64,000 nucleotides of DNA. It comes from Geomobilimonas luticola (GTDB lineage: Bacteria > Desulfobacterota > Desulfuromonadia > Geobacterales > Geobacteraceae). The DNA lies in contig NZ_JAHCVK010000001.1 of the NCBI RefSeq assembly GCF_018476905.1, positions 1 to 64,000 of the forward strand, read 5' to 3'. Shown here in pieces: positions 15,754-23,386 of this stretch (positions within the stretch are counted from its first letter, which is position 1; each line of letters opens with the position of its first letter). The notes under the pieces were generated by a model. The model was given only the letters and a program-made list of their open reading frames with translations. It searched no databases and was not told the origin of the DNA. The translations under genes and the position numbers were made by a program.

Positions 15754-17365
15754 GGACCACCTCCGCCGGGGAAGTTTCGGGAACGGCAGCCTGGAGCGGC
15801 TCGCCCCGCAGGTTCGTCGTCCGCTCCTTCTCCCCCGTCATGACCAGCGCGTTCCCCAGAAGCTCGTGGACCCCGGCCACCTCCACCCCCGGCACCCAGT
15901 ACTCCAGGAGGGTCGGCATGGTCGCCTTGTCGATGGCGCAGATGCAGGACAGGAGATTGACGCCGTGCTTCTCCCGGACATGCCGGACAGCATTGGCACG
16001 GGGGAAGCCGCCGCGCAGGCGCATCTCCAGGTTTTCGTCCGTCCCGAGCCCCGAACCGCTCCCGCAGCAGAAAGTCTGCTCCCGGATGGTATTCTCCGGC
16101 ATTTCGTGGAAGTTGTTGCAGGCCCGTTTCAGGACGTAGCGCGGCTCCTCCAGGAGCCCCATCCCCCGGGCGGGATTGCAGGAGTCGTGGTAGGTGACCG
16201 ACCACTTGTCATTCCGCTTCGGATCGAGCGTGATCTTGTCGTGGTAAAGGAGGTCGGCGGTGAATTCGCAGATGTGCACCATGCTGGTGGAACGCGCATT
16301 CTCGAACCGGGTCCCGGTGACCGGCGAGACCGGCGCCTCCAGGAAATCGGCGGGGCCGTTCATGGTCTCCATGTACTGGTGGAGCACCCGCCACATGTGG
16401 CCGCACTCCCCCCCCAGTATCCATTTCACCCCGAGGCGGCGGGCCTCGTCGTAGATCTTGGCGTTCAGGCGCTTCATCATCTCGTGGGACGTGAAGAGGC
16501 CGAAGTTCCCCCCCTCCGAGGCGTAGGCGCTGTAGGTGAAGTCGAGGCCGATCTCGTGGAAGAGGGACATGTAGCCGAGGAGGGTGTAGTAGTGGGGGGT
16601 GGCGAAAAAATCGGCGGACGGCATGACGAACAGGACTTCCGCCCCCTTCTTGCCGATGGGGATATCCACCCGGATGCCGGTGACCTCTTCCAGCTCGTCG
16701 GCGGCGAACTCCAGGCTGTCCTTGAAGGCATGGGGCTGGATGCCGAGGTGGTTCCCGACCCGGAAGCAGTCGGCCGCCGGTTTGGTAATCCAGTTGATAT
16801 TGCAGCCGAGCAGGTTCAGCAGCTCCCGGCCGATCATGGTGATCTCCGCCGTGTCGATGCCGAAGGGGCAGAAGACGGAGCAGCGACGGCACTCGCTGCA
16901 CTGGTAGAAGTAGTAGAACCACTCCTTGATCACCTCTTCCGTCAGTTCGCGGCCGCCGGCCAGGGAGCCGAAGACCCGCCCCGCAGGGGTGAAATAGCGG
17001 CGGTACACGGAGCGGATCAGTTCGGCCCGCACCATCGGCATGTTCTTCGGGTCGTTGGAGCCCAGGTAGTAATGGCACTTGTCGGCACAGGCGCCGCAGC
17101 GGACGCAGACATCCATGAACAGCTTGAAGGAACGGAACCTTTCCAGCCGTTCCGCCATCCCGTTGAGAATGATCTCCTTCCAGTCGGAAGGGAGTTTCCA
17201 GTCGGCATCCGCGGGGTTCCAGTCGCGGGGATTGGGGAGACCGAGCGCCTCTACGTACTTGGCACCTGCGCTGTGGCAGTAGGTCCCCTTGCGGAACTCG
17301 ACCGCGGGATCCCGCCAGTCCGACCGGGGGGGCACCTGCTCGATCTTGTGGCGATTGTCAGTCAT
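15746..17365 (-). CDS. dsrK: DsrK-like HdrD-type catalytic Fe-S subunit
   Basis: 539 aa, cytoplasmic. Two ferredoxin motifs come first (CVRCGACADKCHYY, CSECRRCSVFCPFG), followed by CCG-domain cysteines (GGECGHMW, HDSCNPARG, EQTFCCGSGSG) as in heterodisulfide reductase subunit D. In sulfate reducers DsrK is the likely site where DsrC trisulfide or disulfide is reduced. It overlaps dsrM by eight bases. Confidence 0.92.
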   Translation of the reverse strand: MTDNRHKIEQVPPRSDWRDPAVEFRKGTYCHSAGAKYVEALGLPNPRDWNPADADWKLPSDWKEIILNGMAERLERFRSFKLFMDVCVRCGACADKCHYYLGSNDPKNMPMVRAELIRSVYRRYFTPAGRVFGSLAGGRELTEEVIKEWFYYFYQCSECRRCSVFCPFGIDTAEITMIGRELLNLLGCNINWITKPAADCFRVGNHLGIQPHAFKDSLEFAADELEEVTGIRVDIPIGKKGAEVLFVMPSADFFATPHYYTLLGYMSLFHEIGLDFTYSAYASEGGNFGLFTSHEMMKRLNAKIYDEARRLGVKWILGGECGHMWRVLHQYMETMNGPADFLEAPVSPVTGTRFENARSTSMVHICEFTADLLYHDKITLDPKRNDKWSVTYHDSCNPARGMGLLEEPRYVLKRACNNFHEMPENTIREQTFCCGSGSGLGTDENLEMRLRGGFPRANAVRHVREKHGVNLLSCICAIDKATMPTLLEYWVPGVEVAGVHELLGNALVMTGEKERTTNLRGEPLQAAVPETSPAEVVHG

Positions 17366-18356
17366 GTTTGGCCTCGTCGAGCGGGATTTCCGCCATCAGG
17401 AGCTTGTCCCGGAACTCCTCCTCCCACTCCGCGTAGGTGTGGGTCTTCACGGGATAATTCCACGGATTGACGTGCCGCTTCATCCGGCTGTTGTTGGCAA
17501 GGTTGCGCGTGGGGCTCAGAAACACCCCCCCCATGTGCACGAGCTTGCTGAACGGGAAATAGGCGGCCAGGGCGCTGACCATCAGCAGGTGGATCAGAAA
17601 GACGATCCCCACCCCATCCGGCACCACCGGCTGGAAGGTCGCCAGGCCGATGGCCAGCCGCTTCACCGCCACCACGTCCACCCTGGTCCCGTAGCGCATG
17701 AGAACGCCGGTGAGGGCGGTGCCGAGGAGGAGGAGAAGCGCGAAATAATCGGAGAACTGGGAGATGTAGCGGAGACGCAGGTCCCACAGCCGCCGGAGCA
17801 GCAGATACGCCAGGGCGCAGAGGACGACGACGTTGGAGAGGTAGAGTGCCGGGGCACCGATCTGGAAAAAGCTGTCCACCTTACCCATGAAGAGCACGAA
17901 CGCCGGCACCGGCTGCACGAAAAGCCGCAGATGGCGAAGGAGGATGACCAGGAGCGACCAGTGGAACGCCAGGGCTCCCAGCCAGAGCCACTTGCTGTCG
18001 CCGAAGACGTAACGCTGGTCGTAGATTTCCGCACGATTGTTCCGGAACAGGGAGCGGAACAGCAGCACTTCGAGGGCCATCCGACCCACCGCGCCAAGGC
18101 CGGTGGAAGGATTGTCCAGGGGGGCACTTTTGATCCAGGGGAGCGATGTCTGCTGGCCGCAGGTGGTCGGGATGCGGAAGGGGACGGGAGAACGGGCCCA
18201 GCCGACGACCCGCCAGCAGAGCCCGCCAAGGAAAATGGCGAACGCCGCATAGGGAATGCCGACAAGCAGTATCCCCTTCCCGACCCCTGCCGCACTGGCC
18301 AGAAGGGGAACCGCTACCAGTGCCGCCATGATGATGAAAGAGGGTAATAGTCCCAT
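17358..18356 (-). CDS. dsrM: DsrM-like b-type cytochrome membrane subunit
   Basis: 332 aa, in the NarI-like respiratory cytochrome b family. About six membrane segments with conserved-looking histidines (LAFHWSLLVILLRHLR, VFLIHLLMV). It passes electrons from menaquinol to DsrK. Its start lies two bases after the stop of the RsbRD-N gene and its end overlaps dsrK. Confidence 0.9.
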   Translation of the reverse strand: MGLLPSFIIMAALVAVPLLASAAGVGKGILLVGIPYAAFAIFLGGLCWRVVGWARSPVPFRIPTTCGQQTSLPWIKSAPLDNPSTGLGAVGRMALEVLLFRSLFRNNRAEIYDQRYVFGDSKWLWLGALAFHWSLLVILLRHLRLFVQPVPAFVLFMGKVDSFFQIGAPALYLSNVVVLCALAYLLLRRLWDLRLRYISQFSDYFALLLLLGTALTGVLMRYGTRVDVVAVKRLAIGLATFQPVVPDGVGIVFLIHLLMVSALAAYFPFSKLVHMGGVFLSPTRNLANNSRMKRHVNPWNYPVKTHTYAEWEEEFRDKLLMAEIPLDEAKHD

Positions 18357-18358
18357 GG

Positions 18359-18814
18359 TTACGACCCCATTCGCGCCATGGCTGCTGGTACCGACAGCGC
18401 GCGCCTGCTCTCGTTCAGCCGTATCTCGTACATTTTTTCGCGACAGCGCACATACTCGTCGAAGGCCATGAGTGCCAGCTGATCGACCTTCCGGCCAAGG
18501 GAGAGCGCATCATGCTCCGGCGCCAGTTCGCCCACAACCGACCGCAACGCGAAGACGAACTCCACCGCCTGGGTGGCCGTCAGCTCCTGTACCGCGCGCA
18601 CCCGGATGATCGCCTCGAGTGCCGGCTTCGTTCGGGAGGGCTCCATGCCGCCGAGAAGCTCCCGAAGGAGAACCGCCAGGTTCTCCCTCAGGACATGCCC
18701 GACAGGATTGCGGAACTGGTCCCTTTCCGCGGTGAGAAACCGTACCGTTTCTCCGGGGTAGGCTTCCACCGCCCGCGCGAACCATCGCTCGAGTATGGCG
18801 TCTTCCGTACGCAT
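18359..18814 (-). CDS. RsbRD N-terminal-domain protein
   Basis: 151 aa, mostly helical. RFLTAERDQFRNPVGHVLRENL and ILERWFARAVEAYP match the RsbRD N-terminal domain family; genes of this type commonly precede dsrMKJOP in deltaproteobacteria. The function there is not established; a sensory or regulatory role is suggested by the RsbR homology. It sits six bases after dsrC and two before dsrM, so it belongs to the dsr operon. Confidence 0.8.
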   Translation of the reverse strand: MRTEDAILERWFARAVEAYPGETVRFLTAERDQFRNPVGHVLRENLAVLLRELLGGMEPSRTKPALEAIIRVRAVQELTATQAVEFVFALRSVVGELAPEHDALSLGRKVDQLALMAFDEYVRCREKMYEIRLNESRRALSVPAAMARMGS

Positions 18815-18820
18815 CGTGTA

Positions 18821-19138
18821 CTACACGCAGCCGGTAGGCTTGGGGAGCCCGGCAACCTTGCAGACCCCTTTGGCCGGGCCGGAGGGGAACATTTCGTAGA
18901 TTTTCTGGAGCTCGAAGCCGGTCTCCTTGCACACCTTGCGCACCATAGGGGCGATGCCGTACTGAACGAAATACCAGCGGACGAAATTGATGAGCTTCCA
19001 GTGATCCTCGTTCAGCTCAGCAATATTTTCCGTCAGGGCAAAATCCTTGGCTACTTCTTCGGTCCAGAGCTCGGGCTCCTGCAGAAATCCTTCTTCATCC
19101 ACCTCGTACGACCTGTCTTCCACCTTGTACTCTAACAT
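18821..19138 (-). CDS. dsrC: DsrC/TusE-family sulfur carrier with both conserved cysteines
   Basis: 105 aa from the ATG at 19138; an ATG two codons earlier abuts AGGAGG with no spacing, so the second is preferred. The C-terminal arm GVCKVAGLPKPTGCV carries Cys93 and Cys104, the same numbers as in Desulfovibrio DsrC, so it can form the intramolecular disulfide or trisulfide used by DsrMKJOP. TusE homologues lack the first of these cysteines, so this is a true DsrC. No dsrAB is seen nearby. Confidence 0.93.
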   Translation of the reverse strand: MLEYKVEDRSYEVDEEGFLQEPELWTEEVAKDFALTENIAELNEDHWKLINFVRWYFVQYGIAPMVRKVCKETGFELQKIYEMFPSGPAKGVCKVAGLPKPTGCV

Positions 19139-19266
19139 GGCCATCCTCCTGTTACGTTTGTTGGCTGCACCGATCCATAAGTATCATAATGTCATACTGC
19201 TTATCACAATGTTATCCTATCAATAAAACATCGTGTCACTGTCTGGCTCAGGGCAAAAAAAAGCGC

Positions 19267-19554
19267 TCAGCTTTTTCCCTGCCGCTCCGACCGTGCGAGT
19301 TGTCGTGCTTCGCGACGGCGGCTGATGATATCCGTTACCCCCCTGGCACACGGCCTCACCCCTTTGCCATGGACGCCGAAATTGGCGCACTGGCCATGGC
19401 AGAGATAGCAGGCAGTGCTTATATCCTGCTCCTCGCAGGATGGCGCGCCGGTTCCGGCCTCCGCCGCTGCCTCTTCCCGCCTTATCAGGGGCTGCAGCGA
19501 AAACAGTCCGCCTTCGGCGCCGGACACTGCAACGTTAACCAGAACATCCGCCAT
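19267..19554 (-). CDS. Small cysteine-rich protein upstream of dsrC, unknown function
   Basis: 95 aa, not recognised. It has Cys40, 49, 52, 56 and 69; the CxxCxxxC...C spacing (CYLCHGQC then RPCARG) resembles the Fe4S4-binding start of DMSO-reductase-family enzymes, and CYLCH also fits a heme-c site, but no signal peptide is seen. AAGGGG precedes the ATG. It is 128 bases before dsrC on the same strand and may be the first gene of the dsr operon. The C-terminus is Arg-rich. Confidence 0.55.
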   Translation of the reverse strand: MADVLVNVAVSGAEGGLFSLQPLIRREEAAAEAGTGAPSCEEQDISTACYLCHGQCANFGVHGKGVRPCARGVTDIISRRREARQLARSERQGKS

Positions 19555-19707
19555 CGTGTATCCCCTTTCTGTCAGGCCGCAATCGTATTACATTGTCATG
19601 CCGGATATTGTATTATCATATTAACGAAACAACTCGCTCTTGTCAACTAAAAAACTAATGCCGTTTTGTTTTGCCCGGTCGTCGCCGACTCCACCTGCCG
19701 TATCGTA

Positions 19708-20928
19708 TCAGTTCTGCGCCTCGGATGCGCACACCGGCACCTTCGCCCGTCTCGCCTGATACACCTCCAGCAGGCCAAGGACAATGATCCCTGCTGTGCC
19801 GAATCCGGCCATGATACCGAGCATTCCTTTCACGGTCCCTGGCAGGAGGTACCCCGAAAGGGAGGCGCCGAAACTTGCCATGGTGAAATAGAGGAAGCCT
19901 ATCACCGCGGATGCCGCCCCGGCATACTGGGGGAGAGGGACCATGGCAGCGGCAATGGCATTGGGGTTGGTCATTCCCAGGGCAAATGCATAGAGAGCGA
20001 TCGCCAGGAGCAGGGCATAGAGGTTCACCTCCCACAGGGCGAACAGACCGATCATCACCGTGGCGACGACCGTTATCCCCCCCCCGACACGGACCAGCCT
20101 GACCGGGTTTATCCGAAGCGCCAGCGAGCGATTGAGGAGCGACCCGGCGAGCTGGCCAAGGGCGACAATGGCGAACATCCAGCTGAACCCCTGGGGCGAG
20201 ATTCCCAGGGTGCGGATGAAGACCGTGGAGGAATCGGCGATGAAGACGAACAGTCCCCCGAAGATGAACGCGGCGACAAAGGCGTTGCCGACCATGATCG
20301 GTTCCCGCAGGACCAGCAGGTAGGAATGGAGGACCCCCACCCGCTTTTCGGTCGTCACCGGCCTGGTCTCCGGGATGATGAGCATCGCCAGGATCAACAC
20401 CATCGCTCCCACCGTGGGAAGCAGGGCAAAGACCCCCCGCCAGCCGGTTATGCCGAGCAGCCATGCCCCGACGATGGGGGCGATGAGCATGGCCAGGGTG
20501 GTGACGACGGTCAGGATCGATTGCTTGGCGGCGGCGGCCTGGCGGTCATAGACATCACGGATAATGGCCCGGGCGATGACCGCGCCGGCGCAGGCGCTCA
20601 ACCCCTGGAGAAACCTCATGGAGACGAGCACCTCTATCGACGGCGCCATGGCGCAGGCGATGCCGGTGATGACATAGCCCGTCAATCCACAGAGCAGGAC
20701 CGGCCGGCGGCCGACACGGTCGGACAGCGGTCCGAGGAAGAGCTGCCCCCCCGCAAAGCCGAGCACGAAAAGCGACAGCGTCCATTGTGCTGCGGCATGA
20801 CCTGCCGACAGCGCGGCGGTCATGGCCGGGAGGGTCGGTAGGCTCATGTCGATGGAGAGTGCCGCCAGGGCCGTGATCCCCCCCAGCAGGGAGGAAAAGG
20901 GGGCCGTACCGGTCTTGACCTTTACCAT
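19708..20928 (-). CDS. Bcr/CflA-type MFS exporter
   Basis: 406 aa from the ATG at 20928. It has twelve membrane segments and the drug-resistance MFS motifs LSIDMSLPTLPAM near the N-terminus and FLGPLSDRVGRRPVLL in the first cytoplasmic loop. Family members export drugs, sulfonamides or cysteine-related metabolites. Its own ribosome site is poor (AGGTGG only three bases from ATG), but its start overlaps the stop of a well-initiated 21-codon ORF, suggesting translational coupling. The promoter contains two tandem TGTAATTTTACA units. Confidence 0.88.
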   Translation of the reverse strand: MVKVKTGTAPFSSLLGGITALAALSIDMSLPTLPAMTAALSAGHAAAQWTLSLFVLGFAGGQLFLGPLSDRVGRRPVLLCGLTGYVITGIACAMAPSIEVLVSMRFLQGLSACAGAVIARAIIRDVYDRQAAAAKQSILTVVTTLAMLIAPIVGAWLLGITGWRGVFALLPTVGAMVLILAMLIIPETRPVTTEKRVGVLHSYLLVLREPIMVGNAFVAAFIFGGLFVFIADSSTVFIRTLGISPQGFSWMFAIVALGQLAGSLLNRSLALRINPVRLVRVGGGITVVATVMIGLFALWEVNLYALLLAIALYAFALGMTNPNAIAAAMVPLPQYAGAASAVIGFLYFTMASFGASLSGYLLPGTVKGMLGIMAGFGTAGIIVLGLLEVYQARRAKVPVCASEAQN

Positions 20929-20987
20929 ATGCCACCTGCCCGGGTCGCAGCGACGTTGAACAACGACGGATATTCCGGCAGCTTCAT
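20922..20987 (-). CDS. Candidate 21-codon leader ORF coupled to the MFS exporter
   Basis: ATG at 20987 is preceded by AAAAGGAGCTATTTC, the best ribosome site in the region. The frame runs 21 codons to a TAA at 20922-20924 and overlaps the exporter start (ATGGTAA). The peptide begins MKLPEYPSLF and ends RAGGIW. It has no obvious signal or attenuator run. It may exist mainly to deliver ribosomes to the weak exporter start. No homologue known to me. Confidence 0.45.
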   Translation of the reverse strand: MKLPEYPSLFNVAATRAGGIW

Positions 20988-21030
20988 GAAATAGCTCCTT
21001 TTCGCACACCTGCCGTTATAAACTATTGCG

Positions 21031-21054
21031 TGTAATTTTACATGTAATTTTACA
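21031..21054 (-). promoter_or_regulatory. Tandem TGTAATTTTACA operator in the exporter promoter
   Basis: Two directly adjacent 12-base units TGTAATTTTACA (21031-21042 and 21043-21054) together create a central TTACATGTAA (21038-21047), the same palindrome as upstream of athL and cimA. On the minus strand TTGCTA and TAAAAT can be read as -35 and -10 with a 16-base gap, with the boxes lying across the promoter, which suggests repression. Confidence 0.6.
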
Positions 21055-21090
21055 TTTAGCAAGACATATTTTGGAGAGGGGGCATAGGAT

Positions 21091-21144
21091 ATGACTTATA
21101 TGACTTATATGACTTATATGACTTATATGACTTATATGACCTAT
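21091..21144. repeat. 9-bp microsatellite, six copies
   Basis: ATGACTTAT is repeated five times exactly (21091-21135), then once as ATGACCTAT (21136-21144). The array lies between the DAHP synthase stop and the exporter promoter, about 40-90 bases upstream of the operator boxes. The copy number may vary by slippage and change promoter spacing. No coding role is supported. Confidence 0.95.
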
Positions 21145-21176
21145 ACGTCCCATAAGCCCCCTATCCCACCCGTGCC

Positions 21177-22526
21177 CTAGTTGCTCCCCCTGAACAAACC
21201 TGCCAGCTCGAACGCAAGCTCCACGCTCTGTTCGGCATTCAGCCGCGGATCGCAGGTGGTCTGGTAGTTCTGGCCGAGATGCTCGTCGAGCAGTTGCCGA
21301 CCGCCGCCGGTGCACTCCGTCACGTTGTCCCCGGTCAGTTCCAGATGAACGCCCCCCGCGACGCTCCCTTCCGCATGGTGAACGTCGAAGAATTTCCGTA
21401 TCTCTCCCAGGATGTCCCCGAAATTCCGGCTCTTCTGGCCGAAGTCGTTCTGGTACGTATTGCCGTGCATCGGATCGCAACTCCAGACCACCTTGAACCC
21501 TTCCCGCTGGATCTCCTTCACCAGGGGGGGGAGGAAGCGGCCGATTTTATCCGTACCGAAGCGGGTTATGAGCGTGAGCCGCCCCGGTTCGTTGGCAGGA
21601 TTGAGAATGTGCACCAGCCGTTTGATGTCGTCGATCTCATGGGCGGGGCCGACCTTGATCCCGACGGGATTGCGGACTCCTCTCAGGAATTCCACGTGGG
21701 CGCCGTCGGCCTGCCGCGTCCGGTCGCCTATCCAGAGCATGTGGGCACTGCAGTCGTACCAGTCACCGGTGGTGGAGTCCCTGCGGGTCATGGCCTCTTC
21801 GTAGCCGAGGAGCAACGCCTCGTGGGAGGTGAACAGGGTCACCTGACCCATGATGGGATTATTGCTGTCGAGCCCGATGGCGGTCATGAAGTTGATGGTC
21901 TTCCCGATCTCCCGGGCTAGCTGTTCGTACTTCTCCACCGTGGGGAGAGCATCGAGGGATTGCCGATGCCATTCCCGCACGTGGTCAAGCGCTGCATACC
22001 CCCCCCGGGTGAATGCCCGGACGAGGTTGAGGGTGGCGGCCGCCCGGAAATACCCCTCCTGCATCCTGCGCGGATCGGGTGTCCTGGCCTCCGCCGTCGG
22101 CTCGGGGCTGTTGACCATGTCCCCCCGGTAGCTGGGAAGTTCCACGCCATCCACCAGTTCCGTGTCGGACGAACGGGGCTTGGCGTACTGGCCTGCCATC
22201 CTGCCGATCTTGACGACGCGTCGCTCCCCCGCGTAGGCGAGAACGACCGACATCTGCAGGATGACCTTCAGCATCTCCCTGATGGCAGGTCCGGTACAGC
22301 GGGAAAAGTCTTCCGCGCAGTCGCCGCACTGCAGCACGAAGGCTTTCCCTTCCCCCGCCTCCGCCAGCTGTTCGCGCAGCGTCCTTACTTCGCCGGCAAA
22401 AACCAGGGGAGGAAGTTCCGACATATCCCGCAGCACCTGCTCGTAGAGAGCAAGATCGGGCCATGCCGGCTGCTGCCGGGCTGGATACGAACGCCACGCC
22501 GATTTAGTCCATTCTTTCCCGCTCAT
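21177..22526 (-). CDS. Class II (plant-type) DAHP synthase
   Basis: 449 aa from the ATG at 22526 with AGGAGG seven bases upstream. Class II 3-deoxy-7-phosphoheptulonate synthase signs: FVLQCGDCAEDF, RMAGQYAKPRSSD, WIGDRTRQADGAHVEFLRG, GIKVGP, WSCDPMHGNT, and GGVHLELTGDNVTECTGG. It condenses PEP and erythrose-4-phosphate, the first step towards chorismate and prephenate. It is the last of four co-directional genes (U32, OFA MFS, kinase-like/BON), not grouped with other aromatic-pathway genes, which suggests a dedicated role. Confidence 0.93.
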   Translation of the reverse strand: MSGKEWTKSAWRSYPARQQPAWPDLALYEQVLRDMSELPPLVFAGEVRTLREQLAEAGEGKAFVLQCGDCAEDFSRCTGPAIREMLKVILQMSVVLAYAGERRVVKIGRMAGQYAKPRSSDTELVDGVELPSYRGDMVNSPEPTAEARTPDPRRMQEGYFRAAATLNLVRAFTRGGYAALDHVREWHRQSLDALPTVEKYEQLAREIGKTINFMTAIGLDSNNPIMGQVTLFTSHEALLLGYEEAMTRRDSTTGDWYDCSAHMLWIGDRTRQADGAHVEFLRGVRNPVGIKVGPAHEIDDIKRLVHILNPANEPGRLTLITRFGTDKIGRFLPPLVKEIQREGFKVVWSCDPMHGNTYQNDFGQKSRNFGDILGEIRKFFDVHHAEGSVAGGVHLELTGDNVTECTGGGRQLLDEHLGQNYQTTCDPRLNAEQSVELAFELAGLFRGSN

Positions 22527-22571
22527 CACCCGACCTCCTCTTTTCCGATTTTCACCCACCCACGGGCCACG

Positions 22572-23384
22572 TCACCAGTACCAGTGGGAACCGACCCCTA
22601 CTTCGCACGTGACGTTGCCGACCCCCTTCACCCGCCGGGCCACGTCGGGAATCGCCCGCACCACGTGCTCGGAACCGGCGCTCCCCGTGATGATCACCCG
22701 GCCGTTCTTCGCCTCGACGCGCACGTCTGCCGATTGCGTCTCCGGGTTCAGATGCAGTTCCGCCCAGACCATGCTCTCCAGCAGCAGGTCGTCAAAGGCC
22801 TGCCTCGTGGCTTCGTCGGGGGTGAAACTTTCCAGGCCGGTCATCTGCAACAGGGTCTGCACCGCATCGTCAATGCGTATCCGCTCGATATTCAGGACGA
22901 TGTCGTAGAGGGAAGGGTCCTGCCAGTCGACGCCGTACAGGTACCTCGACCAGTAGACGCTTTGCTTGTCCCGGCGCCTTATTCTGGCGACAGCCTGCTC
23001 GCGGGTCGCCCCATGCCGCCGCATGGCAGCTTCGATGCGGTACTCCATGCTGGCGATCACCCGGATCCGCAGGACATGGAAGACCCCCCCCAGCAGCAGG
23101 TGCCCAGCAAACCCATGATACACCAGATTGCCATCGTGGGACAGCTTTAGCAGCGCAGCCCTGATCACGTTGAGAATCGCCGTCCGTTTGCCGGATGACA
23201 GGCGGAGGATGCTGGGGGGTTTGATCAGTGCGGCATTGATCTCGGATTCAGGGACGCCGAAGTCCTTGGCCGCCGAGAATATGTTTTCCTGGCTGACACA
23301 GGGGTAACCGAGCTCCCCGGCAAGTTGTTCGGCAATGGTTTTCGCCCCGCTGTACGTACCCCGTGATATCGTCACTATCGCCAT
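22572..23384 (-). CDS. Cytidylate-kinase-like protein with C-terminal BON domain
   Basis: 270 aa from the ATG at 23384 (AAAGGGG upstream). The N-terminal 190 or so residues resemble the Cytidylate_kin_2 family: ISRGTYSGAKTIAEQLAGELG as a P-loop variant, then FGVPESEINAALI and RIRVIASMEYRI. The last 70 residues (DVRVEAKNGRVIITG, then VKGVGNVTCEV) are a BON domain, normally a phospholipid- or ligand-binding module. The fused partner and real substrate are unknown. It starts two bases after the transporter stop. Confidence 0.75.
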   Translation of the reverse strand: MAIVTISRGTYSGAKTIAEQLAGELGYPCVSQENIFSAAKDFGVPESEINAALIKPPSILRLSSGKRTAILNVIRAALLKLSHDGNLVYHGFAGHLLLGGVFHVLRIRVIASMEYRIEAAMRRHGATREQAVARIRRRDKQSVYWSRYLYGVDWQDPSLYDIVLNIERIRIDDAVQTLLQMTGLESFTPDEATRQAFDDLLLESMVWAELHLNPETQSADVRVEAKNGRVIITGSAGSEHVVRAIPDVARRVKGVGNVTCEVGVGSHWYW

Positions 23385-23386
23385 AG

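Noticed and set aside
15752-17470. 572-aa plus-strand open frame opposite dsrK
   Set aside because: Shadow of dsrK with no recognisable domain or ribosome site.
19145-19266. FNR box before dsrC
   Set aside because: Only a TTGAT half-site is visible; the second half does not match at the right spacing.
21091-21144. Coding repeat in a minus-strand frame (HIS-rich peptide)
   Set aside because: The frame lacks a credible start and homology; the array is intergenic.
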